The notes under the pieces are model-generated. The model made no database searches. It was not told where the DNA came from and saw only the letters and a list, made by a program, of their open reading frames with translations. A program made the position numbers and the translations under genes. This document shows positions 32,282-44,355 of a stretch of 64,000 bases of DNA, piece after piece. Origin of the DNA: Garcia nutans (lineage: Eukaryota > Streptophyta > Magnoliopsida > Malpighiales > Euphorbiaceae). The stretch is taken from NCBI GenBank assembly GCA_947685225.1, contig CANTUV010000008.1, forward strand, positions 47,117,501 to 47,181,500, read 5' to 3'. The number at the start of each line of letters is the position of its first letter. Positions within the stretch are counted from its first letter, which is position 1.

Positions 32282-33269
32282 TGGTGAGCAAGTGATTGAG
32301 TCATTGCTAGATACTTCATCTCCGGCGCAGGTCAGATTATTGTAAGCTTTAGAACTATCGTAATCCAGGGCTGTGAGCCAGAGAGGATCAATGATATGAG
32401 ATGCAAATGTATGCACGTATGCATGTATGCACAAACAATCAACAAATAAGGATAAATAGGATGTTCCATCCAACCTTATAACATCTGTACACGAATGACG
32501 AGTCTCTTTTCCTAGGTGTATGGTTAACAAAATACCAACATGGGATATCTTGCTTTCGAATAATTCCCTCGGACGCTTCAACCAATAGTTATATTTTCGA
32601 AAATGGAAATAAGATTATAATAATTCCCTTTTATTAGGTTTTAATCAATTCAACCAACTATAGTAGCTTTTATGCTACATTGGATTAAAACTAAATTAAG
32701 AGGTTTATTATAGATAGATTTCTCACTTGAAAGAGGTAACTAATGATTCATGCCAAAAACAAGCCCATGGTTAATTTATTCTTAGTGTAAACTAGGCCCA
32801 CAATTGATTTTCGGTATCTCATAATTGACCTAAATATTTTTGCAAGCTCTTTGTAAGAAAAGATTGGGTGAAAATAGTTTTGTTTCTAAGCCCATTGTAA
32901 AAGATTTTAGAAAAATGGATTTTGGGCTTAGTATTTGGGCCATAGGCCAAAGAATTTTTGATTTGTTTTTAGAAAAGTCTTATGTCCAAAGACCATCTTG
33001 AAAAATTTTGAAAATAGTTTTGGTCTTTTGGATTTTAAAGAAAAATTTATTTTGAGCTTACAATATACTTAGGTCATATTAGAAAAAGAACAAACTAAAT
33101 AAGCCATGATTTAGGCCAAGATAAATTAACCATAGTCAAACAACGTGCATTTGGGGTAAAACCTAAGGAAAGTAACTAGGCCAATTACATGAGCTTTAGT
33201 CTTTGGGTTAAAAGGCTTAGGTTCCCATAGAAAGTATATACCAAACGGTATGAGGCTATGAGTGGTTAT
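32282..33269. other. Element E leader, part 1
   Basis: Between gag and the solo LTR. Upstream of the likely gag start (minus strand) the frame stays open to 32581, but this part looks like leader. The string tatgcacgtatgcatgtatgc near 32410 is a small palindromic repeat. The rest is AT-rich with no gene. Confidence 0.55.
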
Positions 33270-35872
33270 TGTAATATCCCTATTTGTGCCCTAGTAGTTT
33301 TGAGGTTGTTGTTATTTTAATTGGATTAAATGTATATGTTAAGTTGATAAGGAAAAATTTGTGTAGAGAGAAATGTATATGTAGTGTATATGGTAATATA
33401 TATAACATATATGTTGGTCAAAGTGGAAAGTCAAGGGAAGAGGATATTTTATTGTTACTTGTGAAATTACTTAAAAGGGCTTGTAAATAATAGGAAGAGA
33501 AAGCATATGAGAAGAGGACATTTAAGTAATTTCCTAATTATTTTTGCTTGGTGGAGATTTAAAGAAGAAGCAAAGTTTGACTTTTACTCTTCGTTGTCAT
33601 TTTCTTTTCTTTTCTTTCTTGTGTGGCCGGCTCATCAAAGGGACAAGAGAGCAAGAGAACAAGTGAAGGTTTTGTTGATTCCAAGCTCAAATTGAAAGGA
33701 GTTTTCAAGTATACAAGTTGGAATTTCAAGGAATTTCATGATTTGGTAAGTTTTCTCTTGTTTGCCATTGTTATTTTTGAAGTTATGTTTAAGTTGGGTT
33801 GTGGTTTGATGATGGTATGATTAAGGTTGTTTATGGTGTGAATTTAAGTGTTGAGATTGCTTGATAGATGAGAAGTTAAGTGGGTGTTGATGTTGGAAGT
33901 GGTTGTGTGGAGATTGTGTTAGGGTTTTGAGTTGGTAAGTGTTGGTTATGTTATGTTTGATTGATTATTCTTGTTAATCTTTGAGTTGGTTGTGTTTGTT
34001 GGTTTTAGAAGTGAAGAATACCTAATTTCGGAAAGGGGCAGTAGCGTTTTGGATGCCATGCCCGTGGCCTTTTGGTAGCCATGGCCGTGGGGGTGTTGGC
34101 CATTTTTGGGCAGAAGGGTTCTCAAAGCCACGACCGTGGGGGTTGAGGTGGCCACGGCCGTGGGCTTTGCTTAGTGATGTTGAGTTTTGTTTAGTGGTCT
34201 TAAGATTCAGGATAAGGTTAATAAGTGATAATGTTATAGAAATTGATGTGTTGCATCATTTTTTTGGGTTAGGTTTTGGAAGAAGTGATTTGCCCTAATT
34301 GTGAAGTGAAGAATCTTTGGAAGAAAGGATTGCTTAGAGTTGTGTGAGTGTGCATAAGGTAAGTACAAACTACATCATTGCATTCATTTATGAGATGTGG
34401 AAACTTAATATACATATGTGTTTGTTAAAGTGTTGAGAACATAAATGCATTGTTGAAACATATTATTATTGTTATGTGAATGTTGTGCTAAGCATGTGTA
34501 ATGTATGTTAAGAATATTGGTTGTGTATATATTTGAGTAATAAAGTGTGGAAATAACATGATTGATTACTCATGATGTAAGTAAAATGGTTAAGGCATGT
34601 TTGCTTTTATGATAATGCAATGTGATTGGTTATGATGAATTAATTAATGTGATTTGAGATATGAAGATGGAAATGTGAATGGTATGAGTTGTGAGGCCAT
34701 GATTGTTGGCTATGATGATATAGTTGAGATATGAATGCCTAATGAATTGTGGATGGTAAAATGAGAAATGAATTGAGAATGAGATAAACTAAATGATTGT
34801 GTGCCTAATATGTTGATTCAACTTTCAGAGTCCTGTATTTGATGGCATGCCTATGAATCATTGGATAGGCGAAATGGGTGGCCCGTAAGCCGATTCCAAT
34901 TGAAAAATACTTATGAATCACTGGATAGGTGAAATGGGAGGCCCGTAAACCGATTCCAGTTGAAAAATGTGAATATGGAATGATGGTGAAATGGGAGACC
35001 CGTAAACCACTTCCATTTGAAAAATTAGTAACAGTCTAGCCGGGTTGAGGATCTCCTCATGTTAATGGGTTGATGGTCCAAGAGACTGGGTCTGTTACGC
35101 TATCCATGGATAGAGATATGATATATTTTGCCTACGGGCTTAATGATGTGATATTGAATCAAAACGGTGACTCTGAACTTTGAATAACATATTGGTTTGT
35201 GTTTTGGGCCCAATGCTTGTGTTTGTTTAAATGTGATTATTATTGGATGAAAGTAATGAGAAATGATATGATGTAATGTTATGAGAGATGTTCATGGTTT
35301 AATAAGTTAGGGTGAACAAGGTATGCGCGAAATGTAATGTTTACTTGAATTGTGTATACAACTTGATTGTGTGACATGAACATTGCATCAAAGCATCTTG
35401 ATATTGTAGTTTGTTTTACTAAGCTGTTGGCTTAGCGCGATTGTGGTTCATCGCGCAGGTGTTAGAGAAGAACCCGAGTGTTCCACTAGACCGAGTGAGT
35501 CTAGACATTGAGGATTTGCCTTAGGACTTAAAGATCAGAGCAGTGCTGCCAACCATGTATAATTTCTTTATATTTTGTAAAGTAATGATTTTAATGTATA
35601 TGTATACATGGTTGTAAACTTGAACTTAGATATTTCTATATATGTAAATACTTTATAATTTCCGCTGCGTACTAAATAAATGTTTATATTCCTTTTTATT
35701 TTCTATTACATGTTAACTACCACATTTCTTATATGGTACAAAGAGAAAAATTGTTTGGTGTCTTTTAAAGAGTTAAATGGTTTAAGAAATCCGTAGCATT
35801 CCTATGTTTCATGTACGTATATTACATTGTAGTATTATGTAGTGTGCGTATATGGGATTTAGGGGTGTTACA
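33270..35872 (+). repeat. Solo LTR, Tekay-type gypsy
   Basis: A single 2603-base LTR, TGTAATATCCC to GGTGTTACA, flanked by the target duplication GTTAT (33265-33269 and 35873-35877) and lacking any internal sequence or primer site beside it. It is therefore the product of recombination between two LTRs of a full element. Its start (atttgtgccctagtagttttga) is close to that of element D, and it holds the same taagctgttggcttagcg block near 35420. Palindromic ccacggccgtggg words occur at 34048-34165. Confidence 0.92.
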
Positions 35873-36052
35873 GTTATGACATGCTCAATCTCCATACCTT
35901 GAGTGAAAGTATGGTATCCCTTACATAAATTAACACGGGTAACACGGGCATCCTAACTCATGCACACGATGCAATCTAAGATGATGCAATGGATAATATC
36001 ATTATAAGAAAGAATAGAATAATAAAAAGACCAACGGAATCAACTTCTCTTA

Positions 36053-36070
36053 TCCCCAGTGGAGTCGCCT
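36053..36070 (-). promoter_or_regulatory. Element E primer-binding site
   Basis: On the minus strand ggcgactccactgggga lies a few bases inside the 5' LTR end (CTCACA). This matches the Ogre-type primer site, described as complementary to an arginine tRNA. Together with the purine tract at 27083 it sets the orientation of E. Confidence 0.78.
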
Positions 36071-36071
36071 C

Positions 36072-37715
36072 TGTGAGCGAGGATTTTCGCCCCCACTCCT
36101 GGCAGAATGGTTCTTTCGACTTCTGCACTGTTTAGGCTCGGGGCCTTAAAGAACACGGACCTAAGTCCGGAGAAAATGGAGTCGCCACCCGGACGGGCAG
36201 GGAAAAAAAAGGGGTGGATGACTCGATTCCTAAGGAATCCCCAACCCCCTAATGGGTTCAAAAAGTTGGGTATGTGTGGGGAAGGTGAGAAATGGCCCAA
36301 CACCCCCACAACTCCCGGTTCATTGGAACCGGCCTCCTTTACAGGTCTTAAATATGACAATATTATCCATATTACACATAATAATTAAAAGAAAGCATCA
36401 TTATATTAAAATCAAAGCAATGTCCAAACAAAGCAAATAAATGGACACCCATTCGAAGATGGAAACATGTCCTTACATCGCATGCCTAAATAGGACATCC
36501 ACCGAAAGATAGAAACATGCCCTTTACATTGGTTCTAAAGTAGAAAAGTAAATTAAATTACATGATATTTAACTAATGAGGTACCCACCAAGTGGAAACA
36601 TACCTCTTACAACATTTGGAAATCAAAATAAATTGATAAAAGTAAATAACCATTCATAATACATAAATTACTCATCAAAGGTACTAAATATCAATAAAAA
36701 GTAAACATCCATCCATGATAAATAAAATAAACCAAGCATTGAATTTAAATAAATTAAAGCATAAGAAATAAAACCAAGCATGATCAAATATAGAATTGCA
36801 TAAAGCAAATAAAAAGTTCAAATTATGGCTACTATTTCCATTTAGGGTTCTTTATCTCATGTGTTAAGGTTTTGGAATTCATAAAATTAAGCTACTGTGA
36901 CTTTTTTTTTATGGAATTAAAATTGATTGAGGTTTTATGTTTTAAAAGGTTGGTAAAACTCTTTGATTAAACAAATTAAGGTTTGAATGATGAAATAATG
37001 AAACTAGGGTTTTAGACACTTTAAAATACTTTTGTTGATTCATGGTTTTAAATGGTGAGTCATTGTGCTTTTAAGTTACTGTGTAAAATTAAAGTATTTA
37101 TGGTTTTATGGTTTTTTAATGTTTTAAAGGATTAAGGTTTAGAAAAAGTTAGGGTTTAAAGTTTTAAAGGAGTTAGAGTTTAATATTTTAGGTTTAAAAG
37201 TTGAATTAGGGTTTTAGGATTTTAAAATTAGGGTCTCGGGTGATGAATTTGAATTAGGATTTAGAAAGACAATTTGATGATTTCATGAGGTTTTATGAAT
37301 TTAAACAAACGGATTAGAATTTTTATAAATAGAAAAGATGTTTTTTGGAAGAAACGGAACCAAGTTAAAATTTTGAAAGAAACAGAATCAAATTTTGGTT
37401 TTGCTGAAAAATATGTTTAATTAGGGTTTTAAGATTTTAAAGAAGAAAAAATAACAATTTTAAGCCTTTTGGAAAATAAACCAATGAAATAAGGTTTTTT
37501 GACTTTAGAAAAACTAAATTAAAGTTCTAAGATTTTAACTTTTGAAAAACACAAAATCCTAGTTTTAGCTACTGTGAAAAAATATAAAGAAATTAGAATT
37601 TCATACCTTATTTTGTAAGTTGCACTAAAATTGCTTCTTGGATGAACAAGCTTAAAAGACCAGCCTTTTTTCCTTTTCAATCCCTTAAATCTTGTTTCTG
37701 CTACTTTAAAAATCA
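36072..37715 (-). repeat. Element E 5' LTR, part beside the primer site
   Basis: Matches 15306-15518 plus 25283-26523 with small indels. Homology stops after tttaaaaatca at 37715, where CACTA element F begins. About 95 bases equivalent to 26525-26619 are missing, so a deletion removed the junction. The LTR resumes at 48982. Repeated tagggtttt words near 37000-37240 are not a telomere array. Confidence 0.87.
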
Positions 37716-37952
37716 TTTTCAAGAACCTGTTGAATTTCAAATATAATAACCAAACCTGTTTATAAAATAGTCATTCATTACAATAATAATCAAATAACAC
37801 GACATTCATAATTAAGTTATTAGTGGCAATAAGTATACATAAACAATTCGAATGTAAAGTTTACCCCTTAAGAAAGTATATTGAACAAATAAGGTCTTAA
37901 TAATCCGACACTCCAAACACAAACAAAGAAAACACCAACTATCAAGTATATC

Positions 37953-39294
37953 CTACATACGAACATCGTCTTCCTCCACATTGTCATTTGCCGGAGCAGG
38001 AGGAGCATTTGTTTTCCTTCGTTGCTCAGATAAGAATAAGCGCATATCATCTAAAACATCATTCACCGGGCGCACATTAGCTATAACTTCATTCATTGAT
38101 GCTATAACCTTGGCTTGCTCTTCTACCTTTTGTTGTAATACTTTCATAGTTTCCAATACCTCAGAGTCATTGTGATTAGCAGACGTTGCAGAAAATGATG
38201 ACCCAGATGGTTCATAGCATGAATAATGGGATGAAGAAGAACCCAGCCCATAAATACCAGATGTCTTACCGGTGCCACCAGCAGCCTCCACAAACACGCG
38301 TCGCTCAAGCTCTATTTGGGCTGGTGTTAATGAAGGCATATCATCCTCCTCAGCCTCAAGTGTCTGCAACTCAGGCTCGGCATTCTTAAGTTCTTGGTAT
38401 TTCTCCTGCCAAAGATATATGCAAATCAAATTACATTTTTAACTATTTAATCTAAAATAGGATAAAAAAATTAAATTAACTTGAGAAGAAACAAAGTCAT
38501 ACATAAACTAACTCGGAGCGCTTATCAATGAAGACTTTATTTCTATCGGTTTTGCTTGTGTGACCAAATAAGAAAACCTCTCCAAGCAAAACTTCACGTC
38601 CCAATTCTTTACTCTGTCAAATTATATCTTGGTAATTAAATTTACATATATAAAACATACATTTTCTAATAATAATGGCTAATTTAATAATTTACCAATC
38701 TTTGTCTATGTGCTTCTTGGGAAATGGATCCAAATGTGTGCTTAGAAGGGCCAGTTCCAGGCCCTGCCTTTTCTGTTAGCCTACATTGTCATAATATTAT
38801 ACCACATGTTATGTCATCAAGCAGTAAGATTATACCATAAATATGAATGATGAAATAAAAACAAACCTATTCTTTGAAGCAACGGAAGAACGATGTTTTG
38901 CTTTATCGGTACTCCAATAAGCTTTCCATTGAGTTAGTATATTTTTAGGTACGAATATGCTTTCTTTTTTAACATTGTAAATAAAATCCGAATACCTGTC
39001 ACCACATTTGGACTCAAAGTAGCTACTCATCAAACTCTCATTTCTAGAGTCCCATTGACAATATTTCTACATCCATAAAAACCAAAGAAATTAAACATGC
39101 TTGAATATATCATTCTACTTTAAAAAAAATGAACAATTTAAGTAGGAACTATAAAGAACCAGAATATGTACTTCAAACTCTTTATAGTACAAATTTTTTG
39201 TTTCTCTAGTGACTTTAGACCATGAAGATCCCTCAAGACTTGGCAACCTCCGAAAAATCTTCCACACAGCATTAGCTACTAATTTGGAATCCAT
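37953..39294 (-). CDS. CACTA tnpA-like gene (Transposase_24-type), spliced
   Basis: About five exons with GT-AG junctions, near 39294-39172, 39065-38878, 38784-38697, 38617-38518 and 38407-37953. The product starts MDSKLVANAVWKIFRRLPSL and continues with KYCQWDSRNESLMSSYFESK, WKAYWSTDKAKHRSSVASKN, KAGPGTGPSKHTFGSISQEA, and DRNKVFIDKRSELVYEKYQE. It ends with a tail holding GGTGKTSGIYGLGS, a Leu-rich coiled coil (VLETMKVLQQKVEEQ) and an acidic C-terminus. No stop or frameshift was seen within the exons. In En/Spm the tnpA product binds the subterminal repeats and helps excision; that role is inferred. The ATG was chosen as the first in the conserved block. Confidence 0.75.
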
Positions 39295-40649
39295 GCACCT
39301 GAATAAAAAATGAGTTCAGTAAGGTGCACTTGTATAATCATCCAATCATACAATTTGGATCTACTTTTAACAATGGTATAAACAAATGACATCTCAAATG
39401 AAATAAAATCAAATGAACCCTCAAATGAAATAACAAAGAGATCAATACAATTTCAGCTAGCACAAGGATAAAAAAAAAAGCTTCAATCTACCACAAAAAT
39501 ACTTCCTGACATAACATTTTTTGATTTAAGATTAATGTATTAGTTAAAATCAACATATGGGTTTACTTCTTGCTAAACAACCATAAGACCATCAAATAAA
39601 ATTTGTTGGTTCAACTTATAATTATAGGCAGCTTTGACTAAGCACCACAATGATATCAGAAGCCATTAATGAACCATTTCTTTCTTTTTCGTTAAACCAA
39701 ATGCCTATATTTCCATATAACAGAGTGGTGACCTCTTGTTTCCTGTCACATAAAGCTTGCAAAATTTTCAATCCAAACATTTTTGTTTTGTTAATCAGAT
39801 TAATGATTGGGTAAATCTATTTTCAATAAGCTATTTGTACTATGTTTTATTCTCAACTTCCTGTTGTAAAAGGATGTTAATACTGTTTATGGCTGGCCTA
39901 ATTACTGCAGTGATTTACAGATTTAGAATAATTCGAGTGACAAGCTTCATGATATTCAAAAATTTCATTTCAAAAAACAGTATACATAATATATTTCAAA
40001 GATTAAGTAGTTAACTATTACTCATAAATCAACAAAATAAGTAGCAGTGATTTTATAATAAATATGAATTCATTCTAAAATTTTTTTTTAAAAAAAAAAT
40101 TAACTTCACAAGTATTTCTTGCAAACAAATTAATGACCAAAGCTCAGTAGGAAAAATTAATAATGAACTTCACAAGTATTTCTTGCCAGCCAAAAAAAAA
40201 ATGATGCATGGGAAACGATATTTAAAGCCTATAGTCAAATAATGAGAATTAGGGTATAATAAAAGTATAAATTAATATATAAAAAAGGGGTCCACCATGT
40301 GCAGCATGCAATTCTCTGTGATGCTGTCCAAACTCCAAAGAAAACATTCTTTTCTAAACTTTCAAAGTAGACAAAATAGAAAGGATTAGTTTCATAGAAT
40401 TAAAAAAAAAGGCATAAGGATTAGTTTATCCTTGCTTTCTGCTCCTTCCCCGTTAATATATATATATATATTTTTTCGTTTTTCTGTGTGTCAAAAGGGC
40501 GACTCGCTAGCTTTCATTCCTCATGAGCTATAAATTATAAAGTATGCAAACACATTATACTAACTTTCATCAAACATACAACTAGAAAATTATGTTTTCA
40601 TTTGTTCCAACCAAAAATAAACTGAAATAAGTACATATAGTTAATATGT
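39295..40649. other. Spacer between the two CACTA genes
   Basis: AT-rich, with no supported gene. It holds the 3' flank of the transposase gene and probably the promoter of the tnpA-like gene. A short TA run lies at 40456-40472. The 85-residue open frame on the plus strand at 39757 has no recognisable features. Confidence 0.5.
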
Positions 40650-43600
40650 TTATTCTTCATTGTCATTATCTTCTTCGATTCCATCCTCTGAACTACAATA
40701 AGTATATTCTTCATCAAGATCAACATCAGACCCATCAGGAATTACAACTTCCCCGCCATCCGGATGACATAAATATCCATGTTCATCAATTTCATCAACT
40801 TCATCAATTTCATCATCAATTACAAATGCAGCTGTGATTTCATCCTCTTCTTGTAACGCCGTTGCCCTTTCTATTCCTCTCGATGTTGATAGACCATCTG
40901 GTAAGTCAACCACATGTCTAGGTTTGACCTTTAGTACCACTAACCAGTCACCAATAGCTCTTCTTTTTGATGGATATGGGATGTAGCACACTTGCTGAGC
41001 TTGATGAGCTAAAATAAAAGGTTCATACTTGTCATACTTTCTTCTTCTATTAAAATCGACAAGGTTGTATTTAGGATGAACAATCGTTCCTACATCTAGA
41101 GAAGGGTCAAACCATTGACACAAAAAAACAACTGTACGCTTAATAGGCATTGCTGGATACTCTAATTCAAGAACCTCTAGCAACTTCCCATAATAATCAG
41201 TAGATTGTTCAGAATAATTAGACCCTTTGATGCAAACTCCACTATTAATAGTTTTTCTATTTGCACTTCTTCCTTCTGTGTGAAATTTGTATCCATTCAC
41301 ATAGTATCCAAAATACGCTTTAACCTCATAATATGGACCTCGTGCAAAGTCTTTGATAATTTCATTATTTACTTGATTGGCAGAGTTATGCACCTATTAC
41401 AAAGCAAGTATTAAAAAATATAATTATGTTACATTCTTATTATTATTAAGTAGAAAAAATAATAACAAGTGTTGTGAAACTTACGAACGAGTAAAACCAT
41501 TCCGGAAACTTATGTTCCAATAGAGCATCAATCTCTTCACTACTCACAGTAGGCCTTTGCGCCCTTATCTCATTAGTGAATATTCTTGTATAGAAGAAAA
41601 TGATAATTTTGATTAGACAAATTTATTGGTGAAAAAATTAAATGATAAAGTTACTAAATAACTTACTCAACAAATGGAGATACTTCTTCACAATTGAGTA
41701 ATACATATGAATGCGCTGCATCTCTTTCTTCTTTAGTTAACATTCTGCGCTTACATTGTCCCATCGGTCGACTAGAAAAATTAAATATTGACAACATATC
41801 AATAGTATCCTCTCCTTCGACAAAACCACAATCATCATTACGCGGGACACGGTCATGCCTTGTCACTACATGTAGTTCAAAGTAATGTGAACAAAATGAA
41901 GATGCTTCTTCCACTAAATAGGCTTTTGCAATTGAACCTTCAACATGTGCTTTATTTTTCACATTTTTTTTCAAATCACCATTTCGCCTATGCCAAATGT
42001 CAAAGGAGCAATTTAAGATCAATATAATACTATAAGCGTTAACACCAATTGATTAAACACCATATACATACCGTTCAAAAGGATACATCCAACGATATTG
42101 AACTGGTCCGCCTATGCGAGCTTCAAAAGGAAGGTGAATTGGAAGGTGCTCCTGAGAGTTAAAAAAACCTGGTGGAAAAATTCCCTCTAGTTTGGAAAGT
42201 ATTAAAGGAATTTCCAATTCAAGCCTACGCATATCTTGCTCTCGAAGAATAGTATTAGCCAATTGTTTGAAGAAGATACTAATTTCAGTTAATGCTTCCC
42301 ACACTTGCCTTGGAAGTAACTCTCGAATGCAATAGGCAACAACCTTTGCATGAATACATGACAATCATGACTCTTCAATCCAAACAGTTTCAATTGGCGC
42401 ATGTTAACACGACGTGCCATGTTTGAAACATAACCATCAGGAAATCTCAAATTGCTCATCCAATCACAAATGGCTTGTTTCTCATCTTTTTCCAAACAAT
42501 AAATAGCTTTTGGATACTTACCAGTTTCATCATTTCTCATTAACTCTGGTCGGCGACATATATCCTGCATATCTTTCCGCGCTTTGGCATTATCTTTAGT
42601 TTTACCATCAATGTTCATTATTGTGTTGAACAAATTGTCAAAGAAGTTCTTTTCGATATGCATGACATCGAGATTGTGCCTTAGTAAAAGAGAACTCCAA
42701 TATGGTAAGTCCCAGAAAATACTTCGCTTTTTCCAACCTTTGTTACCATTCTTTTCAATTGCACTATTGACTTCATCACTACCTACCTCTATTACCTTCA
42801 TCAATCCTAAGCTTTCAATCTCATGTAAAATCTCTTGACCAGTTTTTAAAGGAGGTGGTACATCATTCACAATTTTGTTCTTTCTGAATCGTGTCTTATT
42901 TCGTCTCCATGGATGTTCTGGTGATAGAAACTTATGATGGTTATCAAACCAACAATGTTTTTCACCATGAGTTAGATAAAAGGCATCAGTATATTCCATG
43001 CAATAGGGACAAGCTAGTCTTCCGCCGGTGCTCCAACCTGAAAGCATTGACTTTGTAGGAAAGTCACTAACCGTCCATAATAATGCAACACGCATTACAA
43101 AATTCTGTTTTCTACTAACATCATAAGTCGGTGCGCCAACATCCCATAATTGGTGTAGTTCTTTAATCAAAGGTTGAAGGAAGACGTCTATTTTCCACTT
43201 CGGATTACTTGGGCCGGGCACAATAACAGTGAGGAACATATACTCTCGTTTCATGCACATCCATAGAGGAATATTATATGGAGTGATAAAGATTGGCCAA
43301 GATGAGTATGGTTCGCTAACGTGATCAGTAAATGGTTGAAACCCATTTGTAGATAGCCCAACCATAACATTTCGAGTATCTGATTGGAATGAGGGATAGG
43401 TATCATTGAAATGCTTCCAAGCCGGAGAATCAGAGGGATGGCGCATGACTCCTTCCTCAAACTTATGCTCTGCATGCCACCTCATATGTTTTGCTGTTGC
43501 TTCAGAAGCATAAAGATGTTGTAATCTTGGTGTTAACGGAAAGTAATGCATTTTCCTATATGGTTTCTGAACAGTATGCTTCGATCGACTGTTATGAATC

Positions 43601-44355
43601 AGTTTAAATCTTGGATGTTGGTAGAACTTACAAGCTTGTAATTCTGCATCATCATCCCAAAATAGCATGCAATTATGTACACAACAATCAATTTGCTGAA
43701 CAGGAAGCCCCAAACCATCTATCAACCTTTTTGTTTGGTAAAAGTTATCAGGAAACACATTATTATTTGGCAAAAGTTCTTTAATAAACTCTGACAATTG
43801 GTCGAAGCATCTTTCTGAAAAGTGATGCTCAGCCTTCATGTTAAACATGCGTGCTACAGCTGATAGTTGAGAATGTTTTTTACATCCAGGAAATAACTCT
43901 TGATTTGCAGCTCATAGCATGTCAAACATTTTCTTTGATTCGGGATTTGATTCCTCTTCTATGTAATTAGCTTCCTCCTGAACTCCAAACCCATCAATCA
44001 CCATTTCATGGTACCTTCCACCATTGTCACCATGAATTAAATTATATGTGGCATTTGAGTCTTCTTCCTCCATAAATGCACAACCATCATTACCCCAACG
44101 TTCTCCATGAGATGTCCATTCAATATAATTTTCAACAAAACCATTTTTAAGAACATGGTAACGGACATCTTCAATTGGAAAGAAGGACCGATTTTGACAT
44201 CTAAATAGAGAACAAGGACACCTTATTTTATCTCCGTCCATAAAGTTGGGTTGCGATACGGCAAATCTTAAGAACTCTTCTAATCCATGTACAAAATCCA
44301 CATTCAACCAACCATCAATTGTCCTCTTGTACATCCATTCTCGTTCAAAATTCAT
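40650..44355 (-). pseudogene. CACTA tnpD-type transposase (TNP2), two lesions
   Basis: Exon 1 (44355 to about 42073) encodes the transposase-associated N-terminal domain (MYKRTIDGWLNVDFVHGLEE, RCPCSLFRC) and the Transposase_21/TNP2 core (CVHNCMLFWDDD, FPTKSMLSGWSTGGRLACPY, HNLDVMHIEKNFFDNLF). A DUF4218-type domain runs on to MYPFER. Later exons, about 41987-41667, 41584-41485 and 41393-40650, have good GT-AG borders; the last encodes a DUF4216-type domain (FGYYVNGYKFHTEGRS, VVFLCQWFDPS) and an acidic tail. Two lesions: an in-frame TGA at about 43910-43912 (LRAANQ-type codon CGA to TGA) and a one-base deletion near 42326 (LLPIAF then RELLPRQ). The transposase would cut and rejoin the CACTA ends. 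Confidence 0.9.

Noticed and set aside
36990..37240. Repeated ttagggttt words resembling plant telomere repeats (also 25970-26220)
   Set aside because: The words are spaced irregularly and never form a tandem TTTAGGG run; they are AT-rich LTR sequence.
38290..38330. Walker A-like sequence (AAGGTGKTSG) in the tnpA-like protein
   Set aside because: The pattern fits A-x4-G-K-T, but no Walker B or other ATPase feature is near, and a GTGKTSG string is common in this transposon family. I do not call it an ATPase.
39757..40014. 85-residue open frame on the plus strand between CACTA genes
   Set aside because: AT-rich, hydrophobic by composition, no domain and opposite to both genes; treated as chance.
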